Of a stretch of DNA of 11,324 nt, positions 1-6,891 are shown one piece after another. Each line of letters opens with the position of its first letter. Within the stretch, counting starts at the first letter, position 1. The notes under the pieces are model-generated. The model was given only the letters and a program-made list of their open reading frames with translations, ran no database searches and had not been told where the DNA came from. The translations under genes and the position numbers were made by a program. The DNA comes from Aquimonas sp044344935 (lineage in GTDB: Bacteria; Pseudomonadota; Gammaproteobacteria; Xanthomonadales; Xanthomonadaceae). Location: positions 1 to 11,324 of the forward strand of contig JBIJCA010000138.1 in NCBI GenBank assembly GCA_044344935.1, in the 5' to 3' direction.

Positions 1-2
1 GC

Positions 3-1853
3 ATTCGCGGCAGCAACCCGACCCGCTCGACCAAGGTACTGCTGCTGGAAGACGGCCTGCCGGCGATGTACGCCCCCTACGGCGACAACGCGAGCTACTA
101 CCATGCGCCGATCCAGCGCTATGACCGCATCGAGGTACTGAAGGGCGCAGGTCTGCTGCGCTTCGGTCCGCAGACAATCACCGGTGCCATCAACTACATC
201 ACGCCGGACCCGCCGCTGGATCCGGCCGGCCACGTGCAGCTGTCGGCAGGAACGCGCGGCTTTGTGGGTGCGCATGCCAGCGTAGGAGCCAGCGGGTTCC
301 TTTTCGATCTTGGACACAAGCAGGGCGACGGCGCCCGCGACAACACCGCGCTCGAACAAACCGATCTGTTCGCGAAGTACAGCCGTCACTTCGGCGACAG
401 CCACGCCTTGACGGTTCGCGCCAACCACCTGCAGGAGACGTCGCAGGTGGGCTACTCAGGCATCACCGACGCGGAATACGCCCGCTTCGGCGCCGAGTAC
501 TACCCTTTCCTCGACGACCTGTTCGACATCAGCCACAACGCGCTGTCGCTGAGCCATGCCTTCACGCCCTCGGAAGGTACCCAGCTGCTGAGCTCGCTCT
601 ACTACAGCAGCTTCGATCGCGACTGGTGGCGGCAGTCGAGCACGACATCGGACACCCAGTGCGGCACGGCTTTCCGCGATGCACGCTACCGCGGTGAGCG
701 GGTCGACCCACGAGCCTGCAACTCCGCGCAGGGCCGCCTGCGCGGCTACGAGACCTGGGGTTTGGACACCCGCTACAAGCTGCCGCGCTCACTGATCGGC
801 AGCACGGGCAGCACCGAGTTCGGTCTGCGTTGGCACGAGGAGGAGCAGGACCGCCTGCAGGTCAACGGCACCGCACCCGCGGCGCGCACCGGCAATCTTG
901 CAGAGAGCAACTTCCGCACCACCGACGCGCTGTCGGGCTTCATCACCAGCACCTTCGACTTCGGCCGTCTGCAGCTGACCCCGAGCCTGCGCCGCGAGGA
1001 CATCGATTTCAGTCGGCAGAACCGTCTTCCGGGCGGCGCGTTTGGCGAAGACGGGCTCGCTGAGACGCTGTGGGGCCTTGGCATGAACTACGCCTTCGCC
1101 GGCGGCACCAGCGTGTATGCCTCGGCGCATGAAGGCTTCGCGCCACCGCGTGTGGAGGATCTGATCGCCGGCAACGGCAGCAGCACCGAGGTGGATGCCG
1201 AAAGCAGCACGAATCTCGAACTGGGCCTGCGCGCACGGCTCGGCCGCATCGATCTCGAAACGACAGCCTTCCGCAGCGACTTCGATAACCAGATCGCAGT
1301 GGGCTCGATCGCCGGCGGCAGCACCCCGCTTGCCCAGGGCAAGACCGAGTACGCCGGCCTTGAGCTGGCGGTCGGCTTGAACCGGCAGGCCCTGCAGAGC
1401 CGCGCCGGCGAGTGGTACGCCAACCTTGCGGCCACCTGGCTCGCGACCGCCGATCAGTCCAGCGTGCTGCGTCGCGTCGACAACGCGCAGGCCGTCGCCG
1501 GCAGCCAAGCCGGCAACCGCCTGCCCTATGCGCCCGAATTCACCTTCACCGGCCGGATCGGCTTCGCCCACGGCGCCTGGGACATGAACCTCGAACTGCA
1601 GCACGTCGGCCGTCAGTGGGCCGACTTCGCCAACACGCGCCTGCCCGCGGTGAACGGCGACGGCCAGTTCGGGCAGCTGGACAGCCACGCGGTGTGGAGC
1701 GCGACACTCAATTACGAGCCGGACACCTACGGTTGGAGCGCCTTCCTCGCGATCAAGAACCTGACCGACGAGGAGTACATCGTCGACCGCACCCGCGGGA
1801 TCCTGTTCGGCAACCCGCGACAGTTCGTGCTGGGCGCCCGCTACGCCTGGTGA
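3..1853 (+). CDS. TonB-dependent receptor, FecA-like, 5' end missing
   Basis: Outer-membrane receptor for energised uptake of an iron chelate or similar ligand, driven by TonB-ExbB-ExbD. The reading frame is open from base 3, so the first visible ATG (66) is internal. About 616 residues are visible. The first ~70 are the second half of a plug domain: IRGSNPTRSTKVLLLEDG, then DRIEVLKGAGLLRFGP and an INYITP ending, as in FecA-type receptors. The remainder is a 22-strand-type beta-barrel with alternating aromatic strands. Two cysteines (codons at 660 and 717) sit in what looks like a long extracellular loop and could form a disulfide. The C-terminus, LGARYAW, ends in an aromatic residue, the usual Bam signal of outer-membrane barrels. 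Signal peptide, TonB box and any FecA-type signalling domain lie outside the window. Substrate cannot be read from sequence; ferric citrate-like siderophores are a family-based guess. Confidence 0.93.
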   Translation: MRGSNPTRSTKVLLLEDGLPAMYAPYGDNASYYHAPIQRYDRIEVLKGAGLLRFGPQTITGAINYITPDPPLDPAGHVQLSAGTRGFVGAHASVGASGFLFDLGHKQGDGARDNTALEQTDLFAKYSRHFGDSHALTVRANHLQETSQVGYSGITDAEYARFGAEYYPFLDDLFDISHNALSLSHAFTPSEGTQLLSSLYYSSFDRDWWRQSSTTSDTQCGTAFRDARYRGERVDPRACNSAQGRLRGYETWGLDTRYKLPRSLIGSTGSTEFGLRWHEEEQDRLQVNGTAPAARTGNLAESNFRTTDALSGFITSTFDFGRLQLTPSLRREDIDFSRQNRLPGGAFGEDGLAETLWGLGMNYAFAGGTSVYASAHEGFAPPRVEDLIAGNGSSTEVDAESSTNLELGLRARLGRIDLETTAFRSDFDNQIAVGSIAGGSTPLAQGKTEYAGLELAVGLNRQALQSRAGEWYANLAATWLATADQSSVLRRVDNAQAVAGSQAGNRLPYAPEFTFTGRIGFAHGAWDMNLELQHVGRQWADFANTRLPAVNGDGQFGQLDSHAVWSATLNYEPDTYGWSAFLAIKNLTDEEYIVDRTRGILFGNPRQFVLGARYAW

Positions 1854-1877
1854 CGGGGCTGTTGCGATTCCACGCAT

Positions 1878-1913
1878 GCGGCCGCACTCCACGGAGTGCG
1901 GCCGCTGTCGTTT
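1878..1913 (+). terminator. Intrinsic terminator-like hairpin after the TonB receptor
   Basis: Perfect inverted repeat GCGGCCGCACTC (1878-1889) and GAGTGCGGCCGC (1894-1905): a 12-bp stem with loop CACG, 25 bases after the receptor stop. The following TGTCGTTT is only moderately T-rich, so termination efficiency is uncertain. The position fits the end of the receptor transcript. Confidence 0.65.
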
Positions 1914-1998
1914 CGGCTGGCGCAGACGCGTTGACCTCTGAGCGCACACGCTGGTGGGCAGGCCCAAACGGGCAGCAGCCTGTCGGACTTTGGTTGGC

Positions 1999-2030
1999 CG
2001 GGCTGCAGATCCGCCTGCGCGGCCCGTTTT
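1999..2030 (+). terminator. Second hairpin with T-run in the receptor-parC gap
   Basis: CGGGCTGC (1999-2006) pairs with GCGGCCCG (2019-2026), 8 bp including one G-U pair. TTTT (2027-2030) follows at once, then a C-run. An alternative fold pairs GCAG (2005-2008) with CTGC (2015-2018) inside the outer stem. It lies 146 bases after the receptor stop, beyond the first hairpin, so it may be a back-up terminator or end a short transcript of its own. Confidence 0.4.
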
Positions 2031-2108
2031 CCCCCCTGTTCCTGGCCGAGCGCTCACGACCGGCCGGCAAATCGTCGAAAGACTGGCCTCACGCAGTCGA
2101 CTATCGCC

Positions 2109-2140
2109 TCGACCCCCAAATCCCGACAGGCTGCTAGCAT
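2109..2140 (+). promoter_or_regulatory. parC: Weak parC promoter candidate
   Basis: TAGCAT (2135-2140) is a possible -10 element 38 bases before the parC ATG. A possible -35, TCGACC (2109-2114), is 20 bp away, longer than the sigma70 optimum. No better promoter was seen between the hairpins and parC. Weak support only. Confidence 0.22.
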
Positions 2141-2178
2141 TCGCGCCCTGCTGCAGCCGCCCAACGAATGCGAACCCG

Positions 2179-4428
2179 ATGTCCGACCTGACCCGCCAGA
2201 GCTTCCACGGTTTTGAGCAGATTCCTCTGCACGAGTACGCCGAGCGCGCCTACCTCGACTACTCGATGTACGTGGTGCTGGACCGCGCCCTGCCCTTCCT
2301 GGGCGACGGTCTGAAGCCCGTGCAGCGGCGGATCATCTACGCGATGAGCGAGCTCGGCCTGAACGCCACGGCCAAGCCGAAGAAATCGGCGCGCACCGTC
2401 GGTGACGTGATCGGCAAATTCCACCCGCACGGCGACTCGGCCTGCTACGAGGCGCTGGTGCTCATGGCCCAGCCCTTCTCCTACCGCTACCCGCTGATCG
2501 AGGGCCAGGGCAACTTCGGCTCGACCGACGACCCGAAGTCGTTCGCGGCGATGCGCTACACCGAATCCAAGCTGACGCCGATCGCCGAGGTGCTGCTGGG
2601 CGAGCTGGGCCAAGGCACGGTCGACTGGAGCCCGAACTTCGACGGCACCCTGGAAGAGCCCAGCTGGATGCCGGCGCGGCTGCCGCACCTGCTGCTGAAC
2701 GGCACCACCGGCATCGCGGTCGGCATGGCCACCGACATACCGCCGCACAACCTCAACGAAGTCGTGAGCGCCTGTGTGCGCCTGCTGGACGATCCCGACG
2801 CGACGATCGTGGATCTCTGCGAGCACGTGCGCGGCCCGGACTACCCGACCGCCGCCGAGATCATCACTCCGGCAGCGGATCTGAAGAAGATCTACGAGAC
2901 CGGCGGCGGCAGCGTGCGCGCGCGCTCAGCGTGGATCCGCGAGCAGAACAACATCGTCATCACCGCCCTGCCCTACCAGGTCAGCCCGGGCAAGGTGATG
3001 GAGCAGATCGCCCAGCAGATGCGTGCGAAGAAGCTGCCCTGGCTGGAAGACATCCGCGACGAAAGCGATCACCAGAATCCGATCCGCATCGTGCTGGTGC
3101 CGCGCTCCAACCGGGTCGACGCCGAGCAGCTGATGGGTCATCTGTTCGCCACGACCGACATGGAGAAGAGCTTCCGCGTCAACTTCAACGTGATCGGGCT
3201 CGACGGCAAGCCGCAGGTCAAGAACCTGAAAGCCTTCCTGCGCGACTGGCTGGCCTTCCGCTCCGGCACGGTGGTGCGTCGTCTGAACCATCGCCTGGCC
3301 AAGGTCGAGAGACGCCTGCACCTGCTCGAAGGCCTGCTGATCGCCTTCCTGAATCTGGATGAGGTGATCCGCATCATCCGCAGCGAGGACGAGCCCAAGC
3401 CCGTGCTGATGGCGCGCTTCGGTCTGTCCGAAGAGCAGGCGGACTACATTCTCGACACCAAGCTGAAGCAGCTGGCGCGGCTTGAGGAAATGAAGATCCG
3501 CGGCGAACAGGCCGAGCTCGCCAAGGAGCGCGAGAAGATCCAGGCCATCCTCGCCTCGCCGGCCAAGCTCAAGAAGCTGGTCAAGGACGAGCTGCTGGCG
3601 GACGCCAAGAAGTTCGGCGATGCCCGTCGCTCGCCGCTGGTCGAGCGTGGCGCCGCGCAGGCGATCTCCGAGGCCGAGCTGGTCAGCAGCGAGCCGGTCA
3701 CGGTCGTGGTGTCCGAGAAGGGCTGGGTACGCTCGGCCAAGGGCCATGAGGTCGACCCGGCCGGGCTGTCCTACCGCGAGGGCGATCGCCTGCTGGTCGC
3801 CGTGCGCGGCCGCAGCACGCAGCAGGCGGCTTTTCTCGATGCGAGTGGACGCGCGTATTCGGCAGCAGCACATACGCTGCCCTCGGCGCGCGGCAACGGC
3901 GAACCGTTGACCGGCCGCTTCACCCCCGCGAGTGGCGTCGGCTTCGTCAGCGCGGCGATCGGCGACAACGATCAGCGCTTCCTGCTGGCCAGTTCCTTCG
4001 GCTACGGCTTCGTCACCCGCTTCGAGAACTTCACCGGCCGCAACAAGGCCGGCAAGGCCCTGCTCAATCTCGATGCCGGCGCCGATGTTCTGCTGCCGGT
4101 GGCGGTGAATGACCCGGCCCAGGACTGGCTGGTCGCCGTGTCTTCGGCGGGCCAGCTGCTGGCTTTCCCGATCGCCGAGCTGCCCGAGCTCGATCGCGGC
4201 AAGGGCAACAAGATCCTGCAGATTCCGCCGGCCAGGCTGAAGTCGGGCGAAGAGCGCGTGCTCGCGGTGACCGCCGTGCGTCAGGGCGGCGAGCTGATCC
4301 TGCATTGCGGCCAGCGCAAGCTCACCCTGACCTGGCGCGATCTGCAGGCCTACGCGGGTGCCCGCGCGACCCGCGGTCATCCGCTGCCGCGCGGCTTCCA
4401 GCGGGTGGATCGGGTCGAGCCAGCGTAA
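2179..4428 (+). CDS. parC: DNA topoisomerase IV subunit A (ParC)
   Basis: Catalytic subunit of topoisomerase IV, which with ParE decatenates daughter chromosomes and relaxes supercoils in the cytoplasm. The ATG at 2179 gives 749 residues, close to the 752 of E. coli ParC; the open frame extends upstream but that part is not ParC-like. The N-terminal winged-helix/tower region holds the catalytic tyrosine in AAMRYTES (Y127, equivalent to E. coli Y120). The quinolone-resistance region is HPHGDSACYEA with S87 and E91, matching E. coli S80 and E84, i.e. the susceptible-type residues. A charged coiled-coil-rich middle (about 370-480) follows, then the C-terminal beta-pinwheel to about 745. ParC is preferred over GyrA because of GKFHPHGDSACYEALVLMAQ and the length, and because no GyrA box is evident in the C-terminal domain. 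No strong Shine-Dalgarno precedes the start. parE is not in the window. Confidence 0.97.
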   Translation: MSDLTRQSFHGFEQIPLHEYAERAYLDYSMYVVLDRALPFLGDGLKPVQRRIIYAMSELGLNATAKPKKSARTVGDVIGKFHPHGDSACYEALVLMAQPFSYRYPLIEGQGNFGSTDDPKSFAAMRYTESKLTPIAEVLLGELGQGTVDWSPNFDGTLEEPSWMPARLPHLLLNGTTGIAVGMATDIPPHNLNEVVSACVRLLDDPDATIVDLCEHVRGPDYPTAAEIITPAADLKKIYETGGGSVRARSAWIREQNNIVITALPYQVSPGKVMEQIAQQMRAKKLPWLEDIRDESDHQNPIRIVLVPRSNRVDAEQLMGHLFATTDMEKSFRVNFNVIGLDGKPQVKNLKAFLRDWLAFRSGTVVRRLNHRLAKVERRLHLLEGLLIAFLNLDEVIRIIRSEDEPKPVLMARFGLSEEQADYILDTKLKQLARLEEMKIRGEQAELAKEREKIQAILASPAKLKKLVKDELLADAKKFGDARRSPLVERGAAQAISEAELVSSEPVTVVVSEKGWVRSAKGHEVDPAGLSYREGDRLLVAVRGRSTQQAAFLDASGRAYSAAAHTLPSARGNGEPLTGRFTPASGVGFVSAAIGDNDQRFLLASSFGYGFVTRFENFTGRNKAGKALLNLDAGADVLLPVAVNDPAQDWLVAVSSAGQLLAFPIAELPELDRGKGNKILQIPPARLKSGEERVLAVTAVRQGGELILHCGQRKLTLTWRDLQAYAGARATRGHPLPRGFQRVDRVEPA

Positions 4429-4438
4429 ATCGCCCGCA

Positions 4439-4500
4439 GATCACGGAACGGCGCTTGCACAGGACCCATCACCCCCGCCCATGAGCCACGCTCCGTGATC
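4439..4500. repeat. 9-bp inverted repeat between parC and the cyclase gene
   Basis: GATCACGGA at 4439-4447 and its exact complement TCCGTGATC at 4492-4500, with 44 bases between them. The pair lies just after the parC stop and just before the cyclase start. No T-run follows, so it is not a typical intrinsic terminator. It could be a long-range stem in the parC-cyclase transcript or chance. Confidence 0.4.
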
Positions 4501-4535
4501 GCCCGCACGCTTTGCCGCCAGCGCAGCCGCTGACC

Positions 4536-5573
4536 ATGCTTTCGCGCCTGCGCACCGACTTCCGCCTCGCACTGATGAGCCTGTTCGGGCTTTGTGCGGT
4601 GCTCGGCATCCTGCCGTTCGCCGTGTACCGGTTCGCCGTCGGCGATCTGCTGGCCGGCATCATGGACAGCGTGATCGTGATGGCGATCAGTGCGCCGGTG
4701 ATCTACGCCTGGCGCAGCGGTCGCACCCATGCAGCAGCGATCGCCCAGGTGATCGTGATCAGCACGGCCGTGGTGGTGGCCAGCGAAGTGCTCGGCCGCA
4801 ACGGCATGCTGTGGGCCTACTGCGTGCTGCTCGCGAATTTCTTCCTGGTCAGCCGCGGCGTGGCGCTGGTGGCCAATGTGCTGGTGGTGCTGGCGATCGC
4901 CACCCTCGGCGGCGGTTTCCCGGCCGGCAGCGAACGCGTGACCTTCGCCGTGACGGCTACGCTCGTGAGCCTGTACGCCTTCGTGTTCGCCTACCGCACC
5001 GACCTGCAGCGTCGCCAGCTGGAGGCGCTGGCCTCGCACGATCCGCTCACCGGCGCCGGCAATCGGCGCCTGATGGAGGCTGAACTGGATGAGGCCGTGC
5101 GCCAGTTCGTGCGTCGTCCGCGGCCCACTGCGCTTGCGGTCATCGACCTTGACCATTTCAAACGCATCAATGACGCGCACGGCCATGAGACCGGCGATCG
5201 CGTGCTGTCCGAGTTCGCCGCGATCGTGCGCAAACGTCTGCGCAAGCTCGATCGCCTGTATCGGTTGGGGGGCGAGGAATTCGTGCTGCTGCTGCCGGCA
5301 ACGGCGCCCAACGCGCTCACCGCCGTGCTGGAGCGACTGCAGGACACACTGCGCACGGAGCTGCGCAGTCCCAGCGGCGCGGTGACCGTCTCGATCGGTG
5401 CCGCCGTGCTGCATAGCGACGAGTCATGGAACGACTGGCTGGCGCGCGCGGATGCCGCGCTGTACCGCGCCAAGCATGCTGGCCGCGACCGCACCGAAGT
5501 GCAGCTCGACCCCGCCGCCCATGTCGGCAGCGTGGAAGTGCTGGCCGAACGCCGGCGCAGCGGAGGCCGCTGA
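4536..5573 (+). CDS. Membrane-bound diguanylate cyclase (GGDEF)
   Basis: Makes the second messenger c-di-GMP from two GTP, so it probably favours sessile life, matrix or reduced motility. ATG at 4536 gives 345 residues; a TTG at 4512 would add 8 residues but has no better ribosome site. Residues ~11-155 form about six hydrophobic membrane segments, a probable sensor without a domain I can name. The GGDEF domain runs from ~165 to 325: DPLTGAGNRR (169-178), metal-binding aspartates in VIDLDHFK (D204, D206), active-site GGEEF (245-249), and a C-terminal ADAALYRAK. The inhibitory I-site RKLD (236-239) lies exactly five residues before GGEEF, so feedback inhibition by c-di-GMP is expected. All key residues for activity are present. 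No EAL domain is attached. It lies 107 bp after parC on the same strand and may be co-transcribed, though a functional link is unlikely. Confidence 0.93.
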   Translation: MLSRLRTDFRLALMSLFGLCAVLGILPFAVYRFAVGDLLAGIMDSVIVMAISAPVIYAWRSGRTHAAAIAQVIVISTAVVVASEVLGRNGMLWAYCVLLANFFLVSRGVALVANVLVVLAIATLGGGFPAGSERVTFAVTATLVSLYAFVFAYRTDLQRRQLEALASHDPLTGAGNRRLMEAELDEAVRQFVRRPRPTALAVIDLDHFKRINDAHGHETGDRVLSEFAAIVRKRLRKLDRLYRLGGEEFVLLLPATAPNALTAVLERLQDTLRTELRSPSGAVTVSIGAAVLHSDESWNDWLARADAALYRAKHAGRDRTEVQLDPAAHVGSVEVLAERRRSGGR

Positions 5574-5646
5574 GGCCCGGAAGCGGTGCGGCAAACACGC
5601 TGCAACCGCAGCACGAACAGGCAGCGACGCGCGGATCGGAAGAAAC

Positions 5647-5913
5647 TCAGCGCAGCTGGCTGTCCTTGCTGCCGCGGCGGTTGAAGCCCGCAGCCGAGCG
5701 GTTGGCCTGGTCCAGCGCCTGCTGGCAGTGCACGCACAGACGCACACCCGGCAGAGCCTGCCGGCGCGCTTCCGGAATCGGCGCCTCGCACTCCTCGCAG
5801 TGGCTCAGACTCGGCCCTTTCGGCAGCTGCGCCCGCGCCCGACGGATCGCGTCCTTGACGGTCGCGTCGATCTGATCCTGGACGGCGCCGTCGCCGGCCC
5901 AACCGGTGGCCAT
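5647..5913 (-). CDS. ybiI: DksA/TraR-family C4 zinc-finger protein, YbiI-like
   Basis: 88 residues, the length of E. coli YbiI as I recall it, and similar throughout, including the MA(T/S)GWA start and the NRRGSKDSQLR end. The zinc finger is C39-x2-C42 and C60-x2-C63 in HCEECEAPIPEARRQALPGV-RLCVHC. The family shares the zinc finger of DksA and TraR, which act in the RNA polymerase secondary channel, but this short form lacks the long coiled coil of DksA. A direct effect on polymerase is therefore not established. The ATG at 5913 is preferred because AGGAG lies at good spacing before it; an in-frame ATG at 5934 would add 7 residues without that support. It converges on the cyclase gene (73 bp between stops) and diverges from the DUF1622 gene. 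Confidence 0.92.
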   Translation of the reverse strand: MATGWAGDGAVQDQIDATVKDAIRRARAQLPKGPSLSHCEECEAPIPEARRQALPGVRLCVHCQQALDQANRSAAGFNRRGSKDSQLR

Positions 5914-5945
5914 GGCGGTTCTCCTGTCGCTCATGTGTTCGCGGC

Positions 5946-5964
5946 TGGCAAGCTTAGCAAGCCA
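5946..5964. promoter_or_regulatory. Imperfect palindrome / direct repeats in a divergent promoter gap
   Basis: The 75-bp gap between the YbiI-like and DUF1622 starts contains TGGCAAGCTTAGCAAGCCA, an imperfect palindrome (TGGC outer arms, TTA-containing centre). It also holds two direct copies of GCAAGC, at 5948-5953 and 5957-5962, with a 9-bp period. A regulator site or the overlapping cores of two divergent promoters would fit; no clear -35/-10 pair was found on either strand. Confidence 0.3.
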
Positions 5965-5988
5965 CCCTGCCGAAGCCTGGACACCGCC

Positions 5989-6381
5989 ATGCACAGCCTG
6001 TTCTCCGACGCCATCCGCGCGCTCATTCTCGGCATCGAGCTGGTCGGCGTCGGCGTGATCCTCGCCGGCTTCATCGTCTCGACTGTGTATTGGCTGCGCA
6101 GCCTCGGCCGCATCGACACCCATACCGCCTACCTCGCCTACCGCCGCCGCAGCGTGCGCGGGCTGATCCTCGGGCTCGAGTTTCTGGTCGCCGCCGACAT
6201 CATCCGCACCATCATCATCGACTACACCCTGGACAGCCTGCTGATGCTGGGTCTGATTGTGCTGATCCGCAGCTTTCTGGTGTTCGCCCTGCACCTGGAG
6301 ATCGAAGGACGACTGCCCTGGAAGCAGGCCGAGGCGGAAGAAGCCGAGCGGCGCTCGCAGGAAGCGACGCGTCCGGATTGA
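5989..6381 (+). CDS. DUF1622 family inner-membrane protein
   Basis: 130 residues from the ATG at 5989, about the usual DUF1622 size. Three membrane segments are visible at roughly 9-36, 57-75 and 82-102. Family marks are LGLEFLVAADIIRTI in the second segment and LIRSFLVFALHLEIEGRLPW after the third. A charged tail rich in E, A and R (113-130) is likely cytoplasmic. The function of DUF1622 proteins is not known to me; they are small inner-membrane proteins. The gene stands alone, divergent from the YbiI-like gene, with its own terminator 24 bases after the stop. The ribosome site is weak; the next in-frame ATG is far inside the protein, which supports this start. Confidence 0.87.
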   Translation: MHSLFSDAIRALILGIELVGVGVILAGFIVSTVYWLRSLGRIDTHTAYLAYRRRSVRGLILGLEFLVAADIIRTIIIDYTLDSLLMLGLIVLIRSFLVFALHLEIEGRLPWKQAEAEEAERRSQEATRPD

Positions 6382-6404
6382 AGTCCGTGCGCGGCGACGA
6401 ACAC

Positions 6405-6424
6405 ACTGCCACGGTGCAGTTTTT
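6405..6424 (+). terminator. Intrinsic terminator after the DUF1622 gene
   Basis: ACTGC (6405-6409) and GCAGT (6416-6420) form a 5-bp stem around CACGGT, followed directly by a run of T (6420-6424). It is 24 bases after the stop codon. The stem is short but placement and T-run are right. Confidence 0.55.
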
Positions 6425-6451
6425 CGCGTGATGCGATGAGCCCCATCATGC

Positions 6452-6830
6452 GGGCAGTACCTCGGCGAAACCGAGCTCAACCAGCGCGAGTCGCTGGCTT
6501 CCGCCAAGCAGCTCTCGCTCAGCGTGGTGTGGATCGACGAGATCGAGAAAGGCCTCTCGTCATCGACCCGTGGCGATGGTCGTCCCAAACGCGTGCTCGG
6601 CACTTTCCACACATGGATAACCGAACAAAGAAGCGGCGTGTTCCTTGTGGCCACTGCGAACGCTGTCGACCCGCTGCCGCCCGAACTGCTGCGCCTGGGC
6701 CGCTTCAACGAGATCTTCTTCGTGGAATCGCCAAAGCCCGACGTGCGCGAGGCGTTGCTGGGCTTGCACTGGGAGCGACGCCAGGCGGGCGTGGACGGGT
6801 GCGACTTCGCGCCGCGGGTTCAACCTGACC
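6452..6830 (+). pseudogene. Remnant of a Ycf46-like AAA ATPase, Walker A half lost
   Basis: Frame 2 from base 6452 reads GQYLGETELNQRESLASAKQ, then VVWIDEIEKG (Walker B), VLGTFHTWITEQ, VFLVATANAVDPLPPELL (sensor 1) and RLGRFNEIFFVESPKPDVRE (arginine-finger region), then LLGLHWERRQ. This is the second half of the AAA module of Ycf46/FtsH-like ATPases that take the form WIDEIDKxF...GTFLTWLQE...FFVDLP. An in-frame stop (6437-6439) lies just upstream and no P-loop GxxGxGKT exists in any nearby frame. After about 6800 similarity fades and the frame runs antisense into the ABC permease gene. The downstream helical lid and any C-terminal domain are also gone. Read as a fragment left by deletion; no usual start codon or ribosome site supports expression. 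An ATG at 6524 lies inside the Walker B strand and would give a non-functional protein. Confidence 0.78.
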
Positions 6831-6891
6831 CCGAAGCCGCTCAAGGACGGACAGAAGCAAAAGGGAAAAGCATCGGCCCTCCGAGCCACCC

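Noticed and set aside
66..68. ATG as the true start of the TonB receptor
   Set aside because: The frame is open to the window edge and the preceding 21 residues are plug-domain sequence, so the gene begins upstream of the window.
1931..1960. TTGACC as a -35 box for a small RNA or parC
   Set aside because: No -10-like hexamer at 16-19 bp; the sequence there is GC-rich.
789..2057. Long minus-strand open frame opposite the TonB receptor
   Set aside because: Antisense of a well-matched receptor; composition is typical of the shadow frame of GC-rich coding DNA, with no recognisable domain.
2926..4380. 484-codon minus-strand open frame opposite parC
   Set aside because: Fully antisense to conserved ParC sequence, rich in H, Q, R and A, as expected of a shadow frame.
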